A DNA stretch of 64,000 nucleotides. Origin: Caryophanales bacterium. Its GTDB lineage: Bacteria; Bacillota_I; Bacilli_A; RF39; UBA660. The stretch covers positions 1-64,000 of the forward strand of contig JAEEKI010000011.1 of NCBI GenBank assembly GCA_016282375.1, in the 5' to 3' direction. Positions 31,771-41,060 of the stretch are shown here, in pieces (position 1 is the first letter of the stretch; each line of letters begins with the position of its first letter). Made by a program: the position numbers and the translations under genes. The notes beneath the pieces are model-generated. The model was not told where the DNA came from and searched no databases. It saw nothing but the letters and a program-made list of their open reading frames with translations.

Positions 31771-32463
31771 ATGATTGATACAGCAATAATTATTGCAGGG
31801 GGCGAAGGTAAAAGAATGCAAGAATCAGGTATTGCTACTCTTAAACCATTAGTTATTGTTAACGGAAAACCATTAATATGTTATATTATTGACAGTTTAA
31901 TAGCATGTAATATAAAAAATATAATTATTATTGAACCTTGGAACCGATCAATTAGGCAAAAAATTAAAAACATTTATGCTGATAAGAAACTTATTTTTAT
32001 TAATGCTCTTAAAGAAAAAAAGATGTTTTACAATTTAATGCTAGTACGTAAATATATTCAAAACCGTTTTATTCTAGCCGATGCCGACATTATTGTAACT
32101 CCCCAAGTAATGCAAGAGTTTATTAATAATGATCAGGATTGCTTTGGAACAATTGCTATTGTTAAAAAGCCCACCATTCAAAATAATCATTATCTTCAGA
32201 TTGAAAATGATAAGATTAAGGCTTTTGATAAACAGGCTAAAAAGGGTTTTCATGGTGGCTTTTTATATACTTTTGATCCGGAATTTATTAGTTATGTCGA
32301 AGAAAGCATTGTTCAAGATGATTTATCATTTACAAGCTTAGTAACTAATTTAGCTAAACAAGTTGATATATTACCAAACTATGTTGATAATATTTGGGAT
32401 GTTGATTGTTATGAAGATATTGTAAAAACAGAACAATTATTACAAAAAACTAGAGCAATCTAG
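31771..32463 (+). CDS. NTP_transferase-type sugar nucleotidyltransferase
   Basis: AIIIAGGEGKRMQESGIATLKPLVIVNGKPLICYIIDSL. Confidence 0.85.
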   Translation: MIDTAIIIAGGEGKRMQESGIATLKPLVIVNGKPLICYIIDSLIACNIKNIIIIEPWNRSIRQKIKNIYADKKLIFINALKEKKMFYNLMLVRKYIQNRFILADADIIVTPQVMQEFINNDQDCFGTIAIVKKPTIQNNHYLQIENDKIKAFDKQAKKGFHGGFLYTFDPEFISYVEESIVQDDLSFTSLVTNLAKQVDILPNYVDNIWDVDCYEDIVKTEQLLQKTRAI

Positions 32464-32523
32464 TTTTTTTGTGTGACAATTTTTATTTATATGATATACT
32501 TAACATATAAGGTAGGTGTGCGT

Positions 32524-33648
32524 ATGAAAAGAAGTAACATAGTTTTATTAACAATTACTACAATTACATTACTAGCCTTAGTAATTGGTGCAACATATGC
32601 ATACTTTGCTACCGGTAACCTAAATATCACAAATGTTGTCAATGCTAATACTGTGACAGAACGTAATAATATGGTCTTTGATACTCTAGGTGGGGGAATG
32701 AGTCTTAATATCACTGCATCTAATATGGTAGAAGCTAGACAAGGTAATGTGGCCGCGGAAAATAATACAACATTAACTGTTAACTTTACGGCCAATACTG
32801 ATTATAGTATGGTATGTACGTATGACATCATCTATGAATGGACAAGTAGTGATAAATATACGGCCCATACAAGTGGGGTATCGTCAAATGAATTTACCAT
32901 TCAAGGAACACTAGCTTCAAATGCACATGTTAGTGAAGGGACCAATAGTATTAAAAATGAAACAGATTTATCAACTTTATCATATACAAATTACAGTGCC
33001 ACGGTCGTAAGTGGTGCTAAAATAGATGGAACGGGCGATACGACGAATACCGCTGTATGGACCTTATCAAGTAAGTTTTATAATGTAGATGCTAATCAAA
33101 GTGCTTTATCAGGAAAAACATATGCTGGTAAATTTATGGTAGCCAATGTGTCTTGCGTACTTGGATCTACCTTTCCAGGTCCAACAAGTTATTGGTTTGA
33201 TAGAAATACTTGTAAGCCTGGAAATCCGTGTGCTCATCCAAATTATGGAGGAACATTACAAAGTAATGGACTTGCAACAGGAAGTAATGTTTATATAGGT
33301 CAAGATACTAGCCAGTATTACGTATGTGCAACCATAAGTGGCCATGAAGTATGCTTATCACAACCGTATACGCAATATGGTTTAACTGGTCATACAGTAG
33401 ATTCCGACTTCACAAGTGCGCAACAAGAAAGTGCAAAGCAAGCTTTATATCAAGTCTTTATCGATGCGGGAATTAATATTGATATCTCAGGTTGTCATTC
33501 TTATACTTGGATGCAAGCTGACTGTTCTGTTGACGACATTTACTGCGCGGTGCAAAGTAGCGGCTATGTTAAATGTTACGATATAAATGGTAACAAAGAG
33601 TGTCAGATTAATTCGCTTGGTCGTGCCAACTGTGATACTTATTTTTAA
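32524..33648 (+). CDS. Secreted protein with TasA-like N-terminus (same family as BspA paralogs) and Cys-rich C-terminus
   Basis: MKRSNIVLLTITTITLLALVIGATYAYFATGNLNITNVVNANTVTERNNMVFDTLGGGMSLNIT aligns with 15410/17422 products. Confidence 0.75.
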   Translation: MKRSNIVLLTITTITLLALVIGATYAYFATGNLNITNVVNANTVTERNNMVFDTLGGGMSLNITASNMVEARQGNVAAENNTTLTVNFTANTDYSMVCTYDIIYEWTSSDKYTAHTSGVSSNEFTIQGTLASNAHVSEGTNSIKNETDLSTLSYTNYSATVVSGAKIDGTGDTTNTAVWTLSSKFYNVDANQSALSGKTYAGKFMVANVSCVLGSTFPGPTSYWFDRNTCKPGNPCAHPNYGGTLQSNGLATGSNVYIGQDTSQYYVCATISGHEVCLSQPYTQYGLTGHTVDSDFTSAQQESAKQALYQVFIDAGINIDISGCHSYTWMQADCSVDDIYCAVQSSGYVKCYDINGNKECQINSLGRANCDTYF

Positions 33649-33674
33649 TAGTATTAGAAATAGGATGTGATATG

Positions 33675-34055
33675 ATGGAAAAAAGGATTGTTGTTACGGG
33701 TATTTTAAAAAGTAATGATGAGTATTTAATTGTTCAGAGAAGTGCAAATGATGATTTGTATCCTGGTGCTTGGGAATTTCCTGGTGGCCATCTTGAAGAA
33801 GGGGAGGCCATTAAAGACGGTTTAAAAAGAGAATTATTCGAGGAAATAGGTTTTAATGAAGAATTTGAACCGATAATAATGCATTATAGTGATGAAGTAA
33901 CTGGCAATTATAATTTAGAACTGGATTTTCTCATTAATGTTGATAAGGATAAAATAAATATTAAACTAAGTAGTGAACATTTGAGTTATAAATGGGTTTC
34001 TAAAGATTCAGAACTTTTAGATGATTATATCAAAGATAAATTAACAAACATATAA
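33675..34055 (+). CDS. NUDIX hydrolase (8-oxo-dGTP diphosphatase-like)
   Basis: GAWEFPGGHLEEGEAIKDGLKRELFEEIGF NUDIX box. Confidence 0.9.
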   Translation: MEKRIVVTGILKSNDEYLIVQRSANDDLYPGAWEFPGGHLEEGEAIKDGLKRELFEEIGFNEEFEPIIMHYSDEVTGNYNLELDFLINVDKDKINIKLSSEHLSYKWVSKDSELLDDYIKDKLTNI

Positions 34056-34085
34056 AAAACCAAGTATTGATACTTGGCTTTTTAT
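34055..34085. terminator. Bidirectional terminator AAAACCAAGTA/TACTTGGCTTTTT
   Basis: Between convergent genes. Confidence 0.7.
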
Positions 34086-34363
34086 TTTCCTAACAAATTA
34101 GTTATTGTTTTAATCGTGTTGGTTACGTCACTTGACGAAGACTTTTTAGTTGTCTTTTTAGTACTTTTGGTATTGCTTTTCTTAGTTGTAGATGATTTCA
34201 TACTATTATTAATAATGATTTCTCCAAGGCCTTCGGTAATTTTACGAACAGCATTGGGATTATTACTAATAGCTTCTTTGATCTTACCTAAATCAAGTCC
34301 ATTAGAACTACTTTTTTTCTTTGTTTCTTTTGTGTCTTCGACTTTAATTATCTTTTTTGTCAT
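34082..34363 (-). CDS. Lys/Ser/Thr-rich small basic protein
   Basis: MTKKIIKVEDTKETKKKSSSNGLDLGKIKEAISNNPNAVRKITEGLGEII...; overlaps the end of the upstream gene. Confidence 0.5.
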   Translation of the reverse strand: MTKKIIKVEDTKETKKKSSSNGLDLGKIKEAISNNPNAVRKITEGLGEIIINNSMKSSTTKKSNTKSTKKTTKKSSSSDVTNTIKTITNLLGK

Positions 34364-35117
34364 TTTCTTCCTCATGATCTTCATGTAGTTCTGGAATACA
34401 TCTTCTACATGGTTCAGTTAAATTGTGTTCGTAAGCTTGAGCAACTGTTCCTTCATAAATCTCTTCACTTTGTGAGAAAGCAGGGCAATCTGGATCAACG
34501 TGATACTTTTTACTATGCTTAGCCCAATATACAGTATCGGTTCCATTAACGGCCATAACTTCTTTTTGTGCTTGTTCTAAAGCTTCGGAAGAAACAGGAT
34601 TGAAATCATAACTTGAAACACCAGCGATAATTAATGCTACAGAAGCAACTGCTGTTACAATTGTTTTTGACTTTTTGTCTAAGTCTTTGTTTAATAATAC
34701 AAAAACGATAATTGGTAAGAAAGCTAAGACAGATAAAATAGTACCTAAATTGTTCCAAATCCAGAATTTTGCTTTATCCTTTTCAGAGATTGGATCGATA
34801 TGATTAGCTTTTTTCCATAAAAGTGAACCCGGAACAAAGAACAATAAATCTAGGATAATAAAGATAATTAAGAATGTTGTTTTATCCATTTGAGCAAATA
34901 AACTAATTTTATCTGTTAATCTTAAGATAGCAATAATTTCACAGGCAATAGCAATTACCCATAGAATAACGGCAAATATTCTTTTGGTTTTAGCTCTTTG
35001 TTCATTATTACCTTGATCTTCTAGTTTAATAATATTGCCCTTAGCATCTTTGCCAAACTTTTCTTTGCTTTTTTCACTTTCTTCTGTAATATTAACAATT
35101 TTCTTTTCTTTTGCCAC
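34344..35117 (-). CDS. Membrane protein with C-terminal extracytoplasmic H/C-x-C-type motif
   Basis: Four hydrophobic segments then VYWAKHSKKYHVDPDCPAFSQSEEIYEGTVAQAYEHNLTEPCRRC. Confidence 0.65.
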   Translation of the reverse strand: MAKEKKIVNITEESEKSKEKFGKDAKGNIIKLEDQGNNEQRAKTKRIFAVILWVIAIACEIIAILRLTDKISLFAQMDKTTFLIIFIILDLLFFVPGSLLWKKANHIDPISEKDKAKFWIWNNLGTILSVLAFLPIIVFVLLNKDLDKKSKTIVTAVASVALIIAGVSSYDFNPVSSEALEQAQKEVMAVNGTDTVYWAKHSKKYHVDPDCPAFSQSEEIYEGTVAQAYEHNLTEPCRRCIPELHEDHEEENDKKDN

Positions 35118-35267
35118 GATAAACTCCTTTCTCCACTAATATAGCATACTTTAGAAAAAAAAACTATTTTTTTTAGACAATAATGATAAAAAAATGACAT
35201 TATATCACATTATTTTTATAAGTCAATCCATTAAATAAAAAAATACATAATTCGACATTTTTGGTTT

Positions 35268-35285
35268 ACTATTGTCATCAATAGT
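35268..35285. promoter_or_regulatory. 7-bp perfect palindrome ACTATTG-tcat-CAATAGT overlapping a putative -35 (TTGTCA)
   Basis: Perfect inverted repeat; putative -10 TATAGT at 35297-35302. Confidence 0.5.
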
Positions 35286-35310
35286 GGTAATATTGTTATA
35301 GTAGAGTTGT

Positions 35311-35400
35311 AGGGTAGAAAATATCTGACTTTACTAAAGTTTTAGGACTACCTAATACTGTGGGAACGGGTATCTAGGTTGTTTTTCGTTCCCAAGTTTA
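35311..35400 (+). promoter_or_regulatory. Structured 5' leader with H-type pseudoknot (unassigned)
   Basis: ACCTA-ATAC (35350-35358) pairs GTAT-c-TAGGT (35370-35379); GGGAACG (35362-35368) pairs CGTTCCC (35387-35393). Confidence 0.65.
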
Positions 35401-35423
35401 ATAAAGATGGGAGGTGGAAACGA

Positions 35424-35969
35424 ATGAGTAGCAAAAAAAGAACTTACATTGTAGTAGCTGTATTATTAGCAGTAGTAGCATTAGGTATAGGTTATGCCTC
35501 AACAACTGCTTTATTGAACATTACTGGTAATGCAACTGCTGTACAAAGCTCAGGGGCACAAGTAGAGTTTACTGGTACTCCAACTGCTTCCGGTGGTGAG
35601 ACTTCAGGTACTAGTGCTTCAATCGATGGCACTGATAGTACTATTGGTATATGTAACGTTGCTCTAAAGACTAAGAATCAAGAAGCAACTTGTACATTTA
35701 CGATATCAAGAAAGTCAACTATGGATGCAGGTGTTAATGTTACTAGTTTAACTGCTAGTGTTTATTCTGATTCTTCAATGCAAACAGCATGGAGTTCAAG
35801 TAATGAATGGTTTACTATTACTCCATCATTTGCTGCAACATCACTTGCTAGTGGTGAAACTACAACACTTACAGTTACTGTACAATTAAAGAAAGCTAAT
35901 TTAACAGGTGCAGATGTTAGCCAAAACTTCTATATTAAAGTTTCTGGCGATGCAGCTGTTGCTAGTTAA
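35424..35969 (+). CDS. TasA/camelysin-like secreted structural protein
   Basis: MSSKKRTYIVVAVLLAVVALGIGYASTTALLNITGNATA...; SD GGGAGGTGG; followed by a SipW-like peptidase. Confidence 0.7.
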   Translation: MSSKKRTYIVVAVLLAVVALGIGYASTTALLNITGNATAVQSSGAQVEFTGTPTASGGETSGTSASIDGTDSTIGICNVALKTKNQEATCTFTISRKSTMDAGVNVTSLTASVYSDSSMQTAWSSSNEWFTITPSFAATSLASGETTTLTVTVQLKKANLTGADVSQNFYIKVSGDAAVAS

Positions 35970-36006
35970 TAGAACGTAAGCAATAAATAATCATAGGAAG
36001 GTAGCA

Positions 36007-37155
36007 ATGAAAAAAGATAAAATTAAATTATACTTTTTGGAAATAATACTTTTTGCGGTATTATTTATTGCTCTCTTTGTATCAACTAGTACGTCACGGA
36101 TTGTTTTATCAATAATATTGCTTATTTTTGCTGTTTTAGTTAAGACTTTTCTTAAAAAAGACAAAATTATAAATTATTTATCTAAAGAAGTTACTTTCTT
36201 AATGGCAGGTATGGGGCTTCTATATGTCGGTATCTTTTATCTTTTTGGATATATAGCATATAGTTTTACTCAACAAATTATTACCTTTAGTTTAGGAACT
36301 TTCGTAAGATATATAATGCCACTATCAATCATTATTGTTTCTTCAGAAATAATAAGATTTGGCTTTTTATCACAGGATGGTAAAATTAGAATTCATAATT
36401 CTAATCGTGATTATGCTAAAGCACTGACCATTATTAATATGATACTCATTGATTTAATTGTATATATCAATGTTTATGATATTCATCGTTTAGATGGATT
36501 TCTTGCATTAATTGGTTTTGTTGCTTTTGCATCGGTATCGAGTAATTTGTTTTATAACTATTACTCTAAAAGGTTTGGAATAATAGGTATTATTGTATAT
36601 CGACTAATTACGGTTTTATACGTATATATTATTCCGTTTGTTCCTAACATGTATATTTATTTCCGATCTTTTTTAAGAATGGTTTATCCTTATGTTATGT
36701 ATCTAGTCATGGAAAGTTCTTATAGTAAAACGACTTTTGTTAAATCATACAGTGCTAGAAGAAAAGATGCTTTTGTTATCTCTGGTTTGGTAGCCTTCAT
36801 GGTATTATTTACAATGTTAATATCTTGTAATTTTAGATATGGAATCATTGTAGTAGGTTCAGGAAGTATGACCGGAGCAATTGATAAAGGTGATGCTACG
36901 ATATATGAAGCATATAGTGGTCAAAAGATTAAAACAGGCGATATTATTATTTTTGAGCACAATGGTGCAAGAAAAATACACCGTGTTGTTGAGACAAAAA
37001 ACGTTAATGGAGAAGTGCGATACTACACCAAGGGTGATGCCAACTCCATGAACGATTCGGAATATCGTACAAGAGGCGATATTATTGGTATAAGTAGGTT
37101 AAATATTAAATATATAGGGATTCCTACTTTATGGTTAAATGAGTTATTTAATTAA
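36007..37155 (+). CDS. Signal peptidase I, SipW/ER type (S26B, Ser-His)
   Basis: VVGSGSMTGAIDKGDATIYE...KTGDIIIFEHNGARKIHRVVE...YYTKGDAN with multiple N-terminal TM segments. Confidence 0.88.
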   Translation: MKKDKIKLYFLEIILFAVLFIALFVSTSTSRIVLSIILLIFAVLVKTFLKKDKIINYLSKEVTFLMAGMGLLYVGIFYLFGYIAYSFTQQIITFSLGTFVRYIMPLSIIIVSSEIIRFGFLSQDGKIRIHNSNRDYAKALTIINMILIDLIVYINVYDIHRLDGFLALIGFVAFASVSSNLFYNYYSKRFGIIGIIVYRLITVLYVYIIPFVPNMYIYFRSFLRMVYPYVMYLVMESSYSKTTFVKSYSARRKDAFVISGLVAFMVLFTMLISCNFRYGIIVVGSGSMTGAIDKGDATIYEAYSGQKIKTGDIIIFEHNGARKIHRVVETKNVNGEVRYYTKGDANSMNDSEYRTRGDIIGISRLNIKYIGIPTLWLNELFN

Positions 37156-37183
37156 GTTATAAAAAAGGGAAAGGAGATACGAG

Positions 37184-38278
37184 ATGAAAAAAAATCAAGT
37201 TGATGATTTTTTTAGTAATGATGCGAAACGCAGAAATACAATCATTATATATGTTTGTGTAATTTCATTTATTTTTATCGTATCTTTATTCTTCCTTTTG
37301 TTATATATAAATAAAAGTCATGTTCAATATGTTAAGTATAGTGAATCAAGCACCGTTGATTATGATGTATATTTAAAAGAAAATGATTTTTTTGACAATA
37401 AAGTAATGCCTAAGAATAATCAATATATTAGTGAGTTAATTGATTATATTAGAGCTAATTTTAAATATGATTTATCGTTAAAGAATCTTAATGTTGATTA
37501 TCAATATTCTTATCGTATTGAGGCCAATGTTATTGTATCTGATCAAGTTACCAAAAAGACTTTATATGAATATGACGAAACACTATTAGACACTCAAACC
37601 TTTAATACTAATGATGTTAATGTATCAATTAATGAATTAGTTAATATTGATTATAATAAATACAATGATTTGATTTTAGACTTTGTTTCATTATATGATC
37701 TTAGTGAAGTAGATAGCATGTTATATGTTAAATTATATGTTGATGTTAAAGGGTCTTGTGATTCAGAAAGCGAAAATACAAGTAATGAATCTGTCACGAC
37801 ATTAGAAATACCTTTAACATATAAAACAATGTCTATTGATATCGTTGATAATTTGGTTAACAATGATGACAATGTCATGATTTGTAGCAAACCATTACCA
37901 ATTAATTTTATGTTTGCTGTTATTAGTGGTTTAGCTTTCTTACTCGACATAATATTATTAATTGATATGTTATGTTACATTAGAAAGACACGCAGTGCTA
38001 AGACCCTTTATGAAAAAGAATTAAAGAGAATCTTAAATAATTATCGTTCTTATATTCAAAAGGTAAATAATAAATTTACATTAACAGGTTATCAAGTTTT
38101 AAAAGTTGATAATTTTACAGATATGCTTGAGATACGTGATACAACTAATCAACCGATATTAATGGTTGAAAACGGTACCAAGAATAGCGCATATTTTGTT
38201 ATACCAACGAGTACTAAATTACTTTATACATATTGTATAAAAGTAAGCGATATGAAAAAAGATATAAACGAAAAATAA
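37184..38278 (+). CDS. DUF5305-like membrane protein
   Basis: N-terminal TM, YSESSTVDYDVYLKENDFFDNKVMPKNNQYISELIDYI, C-terminal TM and cytoplasmic region. Confidence 0.7.
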   Translation: MKKNQVDDFFSNDAKRRNTIIIYVCVISFIFIVSLFFLLLYINKSHVQYVKYSESSTVDYDVYLKENDFFDNKVMPKNNQYISELIDYIRANFKYDLSLKNLNVDYQYSYRIEANVIVSDQVTKKTLYEYDETLLDTQTFNTNDVNVSINELVNIDYNKYNDLILDFVSLYDLSEVDSMLYVKLYVDVKGSCDSESENTSNESVTTLEIPLTYKTMSIDIVDNLVNNDDNVMICSKPLPINFMFAVISGLAFLLDIILLIDMLCYIRKTRSAKTLYEKELKRILNNYRSYIQKVNNKFTLTGYQVLKVDNFTDMLEIRDTTNQPILMVENGTKNSAYFVIPTSTKLLYTYCIKVSDMKKDINEK

Positions 38279-38329
38279 TATAAGAATGACTTATATTATT
38301 TTTATGTTTAGGAATTTAATGGAGTTCTT

Positions 38330-39868
38330 ATGAAACGTAAACAAAAACATGATAATAGAAATAAGATTCTTATTTTGCTAATAATGTTATTAGCCACTTT
38401 TTTCATGGGAATAGGTTATGCAACAGTAAATATGTTAATGGAAGTAGATGGTAGTGCTCTTGCCATAGTTACGCATACAATGGAAATTACTAGTGTTACG
38501 ATGTCTAATAGTAATAATGCAGTTACCTCTAATTGTGTAATTAATAGTTATTTTAATACTAATTTAAATACCACTATTGAATTAGGTAATAATAGTGCAG
38601 CTTCGGTTACATATACTATAACGGTATTTAATAATACAGGATCTACGAAAGCTTTTAAGGGTCCGGTACCTTCATATGAAACCCAGAGTAATTTCTATTC
38701 AAATTCGGGTATTAAATATGAGGTATCAGGTATTACAGTTGGTGAGACTATAGCTAATCAAGCTAGTAAAACCTTTTCGGTAACTTTTTCTTATGCTAAT
38801 GGTATTAGTCAAAATAAAGTATTAAATTCTATCTTAGGATTTAATTTTGATGATTATTATACTGTAACGTATGTCGATTTTAATGGTAATAATTTACCAA
38901 GTATCGTATTTGTAAGCAGTAATAGTATTGTTATAACTACAACTGATACTTTGACTGATGTCACTGTTACAGGAACAGTCGGTAGTTCTAGTTTTAATCC
39001 AACGACGGGACAATTAACCATCAATAATATAACTTCAAATATTACCATAACTGGTATATCTAGTGGCGGAGGAAATGGTGGTACATGGAGTGAACCAGTT
39101 GAAGATGATACTACTTCTTCATATGATCCTTCAAATGTAACTGCAGGAACAACGCAATATAATAATGTTGAAGGTAAACCAAAAGTTACGGCGGATTCTA
39201 ATGGTAATATTACTCATTTTGCATTCACTGATACTGGTTCAAATGGTGTTACAATTAATAGTAATTACAATACTGGTGTTATTGCTTTTGATGGAAATGG
39301 TTTTGAAGTAACATTAAAAGGAAAATTTACTTTTGCAAACTGTACCAAAACAATCTGTCCAATTATTAATGCTTCACAAAAAGTAAATAATAAAGTTAAT
39401 GGGGTGTTAATATATGAGGCACGGTCTACTGGTAATGCATATAATAAGAGCGGTACAAAAGTTGGTACACCATATAACAAATTTAGGTTTAATAAATACT
39501 TGGATAGTAGTGCCACAGGTAGCGATGATTTTAATGTTTTGAGTTTAGTTAATAAATCAGTTGGTAGTGGACGATTTGGGTATAATGCAACTACAAATAG
39601 CGTTAATCCATATACATTAGTATTTCATCTAATATGTACAAGAAGTGGAACAAGTACAACTTGTGATTCAACAATATATGACTCTGACGGTACGACAATA
39701 ATTGCAGTTCCTCATGCTTATATGAAAATTACATTTAGCGATTCAGAACTTGGTTCTGGATTTAACGGATTATCTGTTAAACTAGGTTATTTCGAGGCTT
39801 CTACCAGTGGTGTTTCTTATACTCATAACTTCCAAGTATTGGAATTTGATGTTCATAAATTAACTTAG
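38330..39868 (+). CDS. Secreted surface protein with TasA-like N-terminus
   Basis: KILILLIMLLATFFMGIGYATVNMLMEVDGSALA...; long Thr/Ser/Asn-rich exported region. Confidence 0.65.
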   Translation: MKRKQKHDNRNKILILLIMLLATFFMGIGYATVNMLMEVDGSALAIVTHTMEITSVTMSNSNNAVTSNCVINSYFNTNLNTTIELGNNSAASVTYTITVFNNTGSTKAFKGPVPSYETQSNFYSNSGIKYEVSGITVGETIANQASKTFSVTFSYANGISQNKVLNSILGFNFDDYYTVTYVDFNGNNLPSIVFVSSNSIVITTTDTLTDVTVTGTVGSSSFNPTTGQLTINNITSNITITGISSGGGNGGTWSEPVEDDTTSSYDPSNVTAGTTQYNNVEGKPKVTADSNGNITHFAFTDTGSNGVTINSNYNTGVIAFDGNGFEVTLKGKFTFANCTKTICPIINASQKVNNKVNGVLIYEARSTGNAYNKSGTKVGTPYNKFRFNKYLDSSATGSDDFNVLSLVNKSVGSGRFGYNATTNSVNPYTLVFHLICTRSGTSTTCDSTIYDSDGTTIIAVPHAYMKITFSDSELGSGFNGLSVKLGYFEASTSGVSYTHNFQVLEFDVHKLT

Positions 39869-39879
39869 AAAATAGTAAT

Positions 39880-39906
39880 AAAACCCAGCATAACTGGGTT
39901 TTTATT
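39880..39906 (+). terminator. Intrinsic terminator AAACCCAG/CTGGGTTT
   Basis: 8-bp stem plus T-run. Confidence 0.8.
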
Positions 39907-39972
39907 TTACACAAAATTGACATTTTTGCGCTTTTGTGGTATATTATTATTCGTAAAAAAGAAGGGGTTTTG

Positions 39973-41019
39973 ATGGAAAAGATTATATCTTATGGTGAGT
40001 TACCATTTACAGATGGACAATCAGTTTATATGCGCATGGAAACTGATCCTAAATTATATATAAACTTAATTTCTAAAGGTTATAAGGTTGTTAATAACAT
40101 ATATGATGCCGATGCTTCGACTATTTTTATTACCGGTAGAAGACAATTATTAGGTTGTAAAAATGCTGAAGAATATAAAGAAATCGTTGATAAAACGATT
40201 CAAAGTTTTTTATTAAAAAAGGGTATTGCTAAACCAAGTACGATGAAATTTTCCTTAGATGATTTACTTAATTATAGATATCAATTACCATTTGTTTTAA
40301 AAAATGAACATCGTAATGGTGGTAAAGAAAAATTCTTAATAGCTAATGAACAAGATTATGAAAACTTAATAAATGCTTGTAATTGTTTATTAGATAAGAA
40401 TTTAATGTATTTAACATCATTAGGTAGCAATAATGCTGCGTGTCAAGTTAACTATGGTGAGTATTTAGAGGATAACTTCTTTGTTCAGGAGTATATTCCA
40501 ACACCATCTGATTACAATACAACTGTTCGTCTTTTAACTTCCTCTTCGAATGATTTATTATATGGTGCTTTAAAGTATAATGAACCTGGTACTTGTATGG
40601 ATAATTCAACCTTACTAGAGTACTTACTACGTGATGTATATCCTTTGACCAATAAATCAATTGTTTCCAATACTTTATCGGGTGGGGAAAACATCTTAAT
40701 TGGTGAAGCAAATTATTCTGAATTTGAAAAAGGTTTATTAGCTAGTCATGGTATTCGCAATGAGCAATTTGATGAATTAGTTTCATCAACACAAGCTGTT
40801 CACGAAATGTGTCATTCTGAATTAGGATTATTATGTGGTTTTGATTTTATCTATGATATCAATCGTCAAAAGTGGTTTTTACTTGAATATCATAGTAAAC
40901 CAATGGTTGGTGATTATTCTAAAAGACAAGGCCTTGCTTACAATAACAAGGAAGATCGTTTAACGGCTGATGGACGAGTTAGAGCAACGGCTTTATCTTT
41001 AACATTAAAAAAACGATAG
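39973..41019 (+). CDS. ATP-grasp-like protein (tentative)
   Basis: LPFVLKNEHRNGGKEKFLI...FFVQEYIPTPSDYNTTVRLL...FDFIYDINRQKWFLLEYHSKPMVGDY; weak ATP-grasp-like layout. Confidence 0.5.
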   Translation: MEKIISYGELPFTDGQSVYMRMETDPKLYINLISKGYKVVNNIYDADASTIFITGRRQLLGCKNAEEYKEIVDKTIQSFLLKKGIAKPSTMKFSLDDLLNYRYQLPFVLKNEHRNGGKEKFLIANEQDYENLINACNCLLDKNLMYLTSLGSNNAACQVNYGEYLEDNFFVQEYIPTPSDYNTTVRLLTSSSNDLLYGALKYNEPGTCMDNSTLLEYLLRDVYPLTNKSIVSNTLSGGENILIGEANYSEFEKGLLASHGIRNEQFDELVSSTQAVHEMCHSELGLLCGFDFIYDINRQKWFLLEYHSKPMVGDYSKRQGLAYNNKEDRLTADGRVRATALSLTLKKR

Positions 41020-41020
41020 A

Positions 41021-41060
41021 AAAAAGGTTAATCCAAAATATAGAATGGATTAACCTTTTT
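41021..41060. terminator. Bidirectional terminator AAAAAGGTTAATCC/GGATTAACCTTTTT
   Basis: 14-bp perfect stem between convergent genes. Confidence 0.85.

Noticed and set aside
34074-34388. Plus-strand 104-aa hydrophobic ORF
   Set aside because: Antisense of the Lys/Ser-rich minus ORF; Leu/Val-rich composition is the complement of AAA/TCT codons
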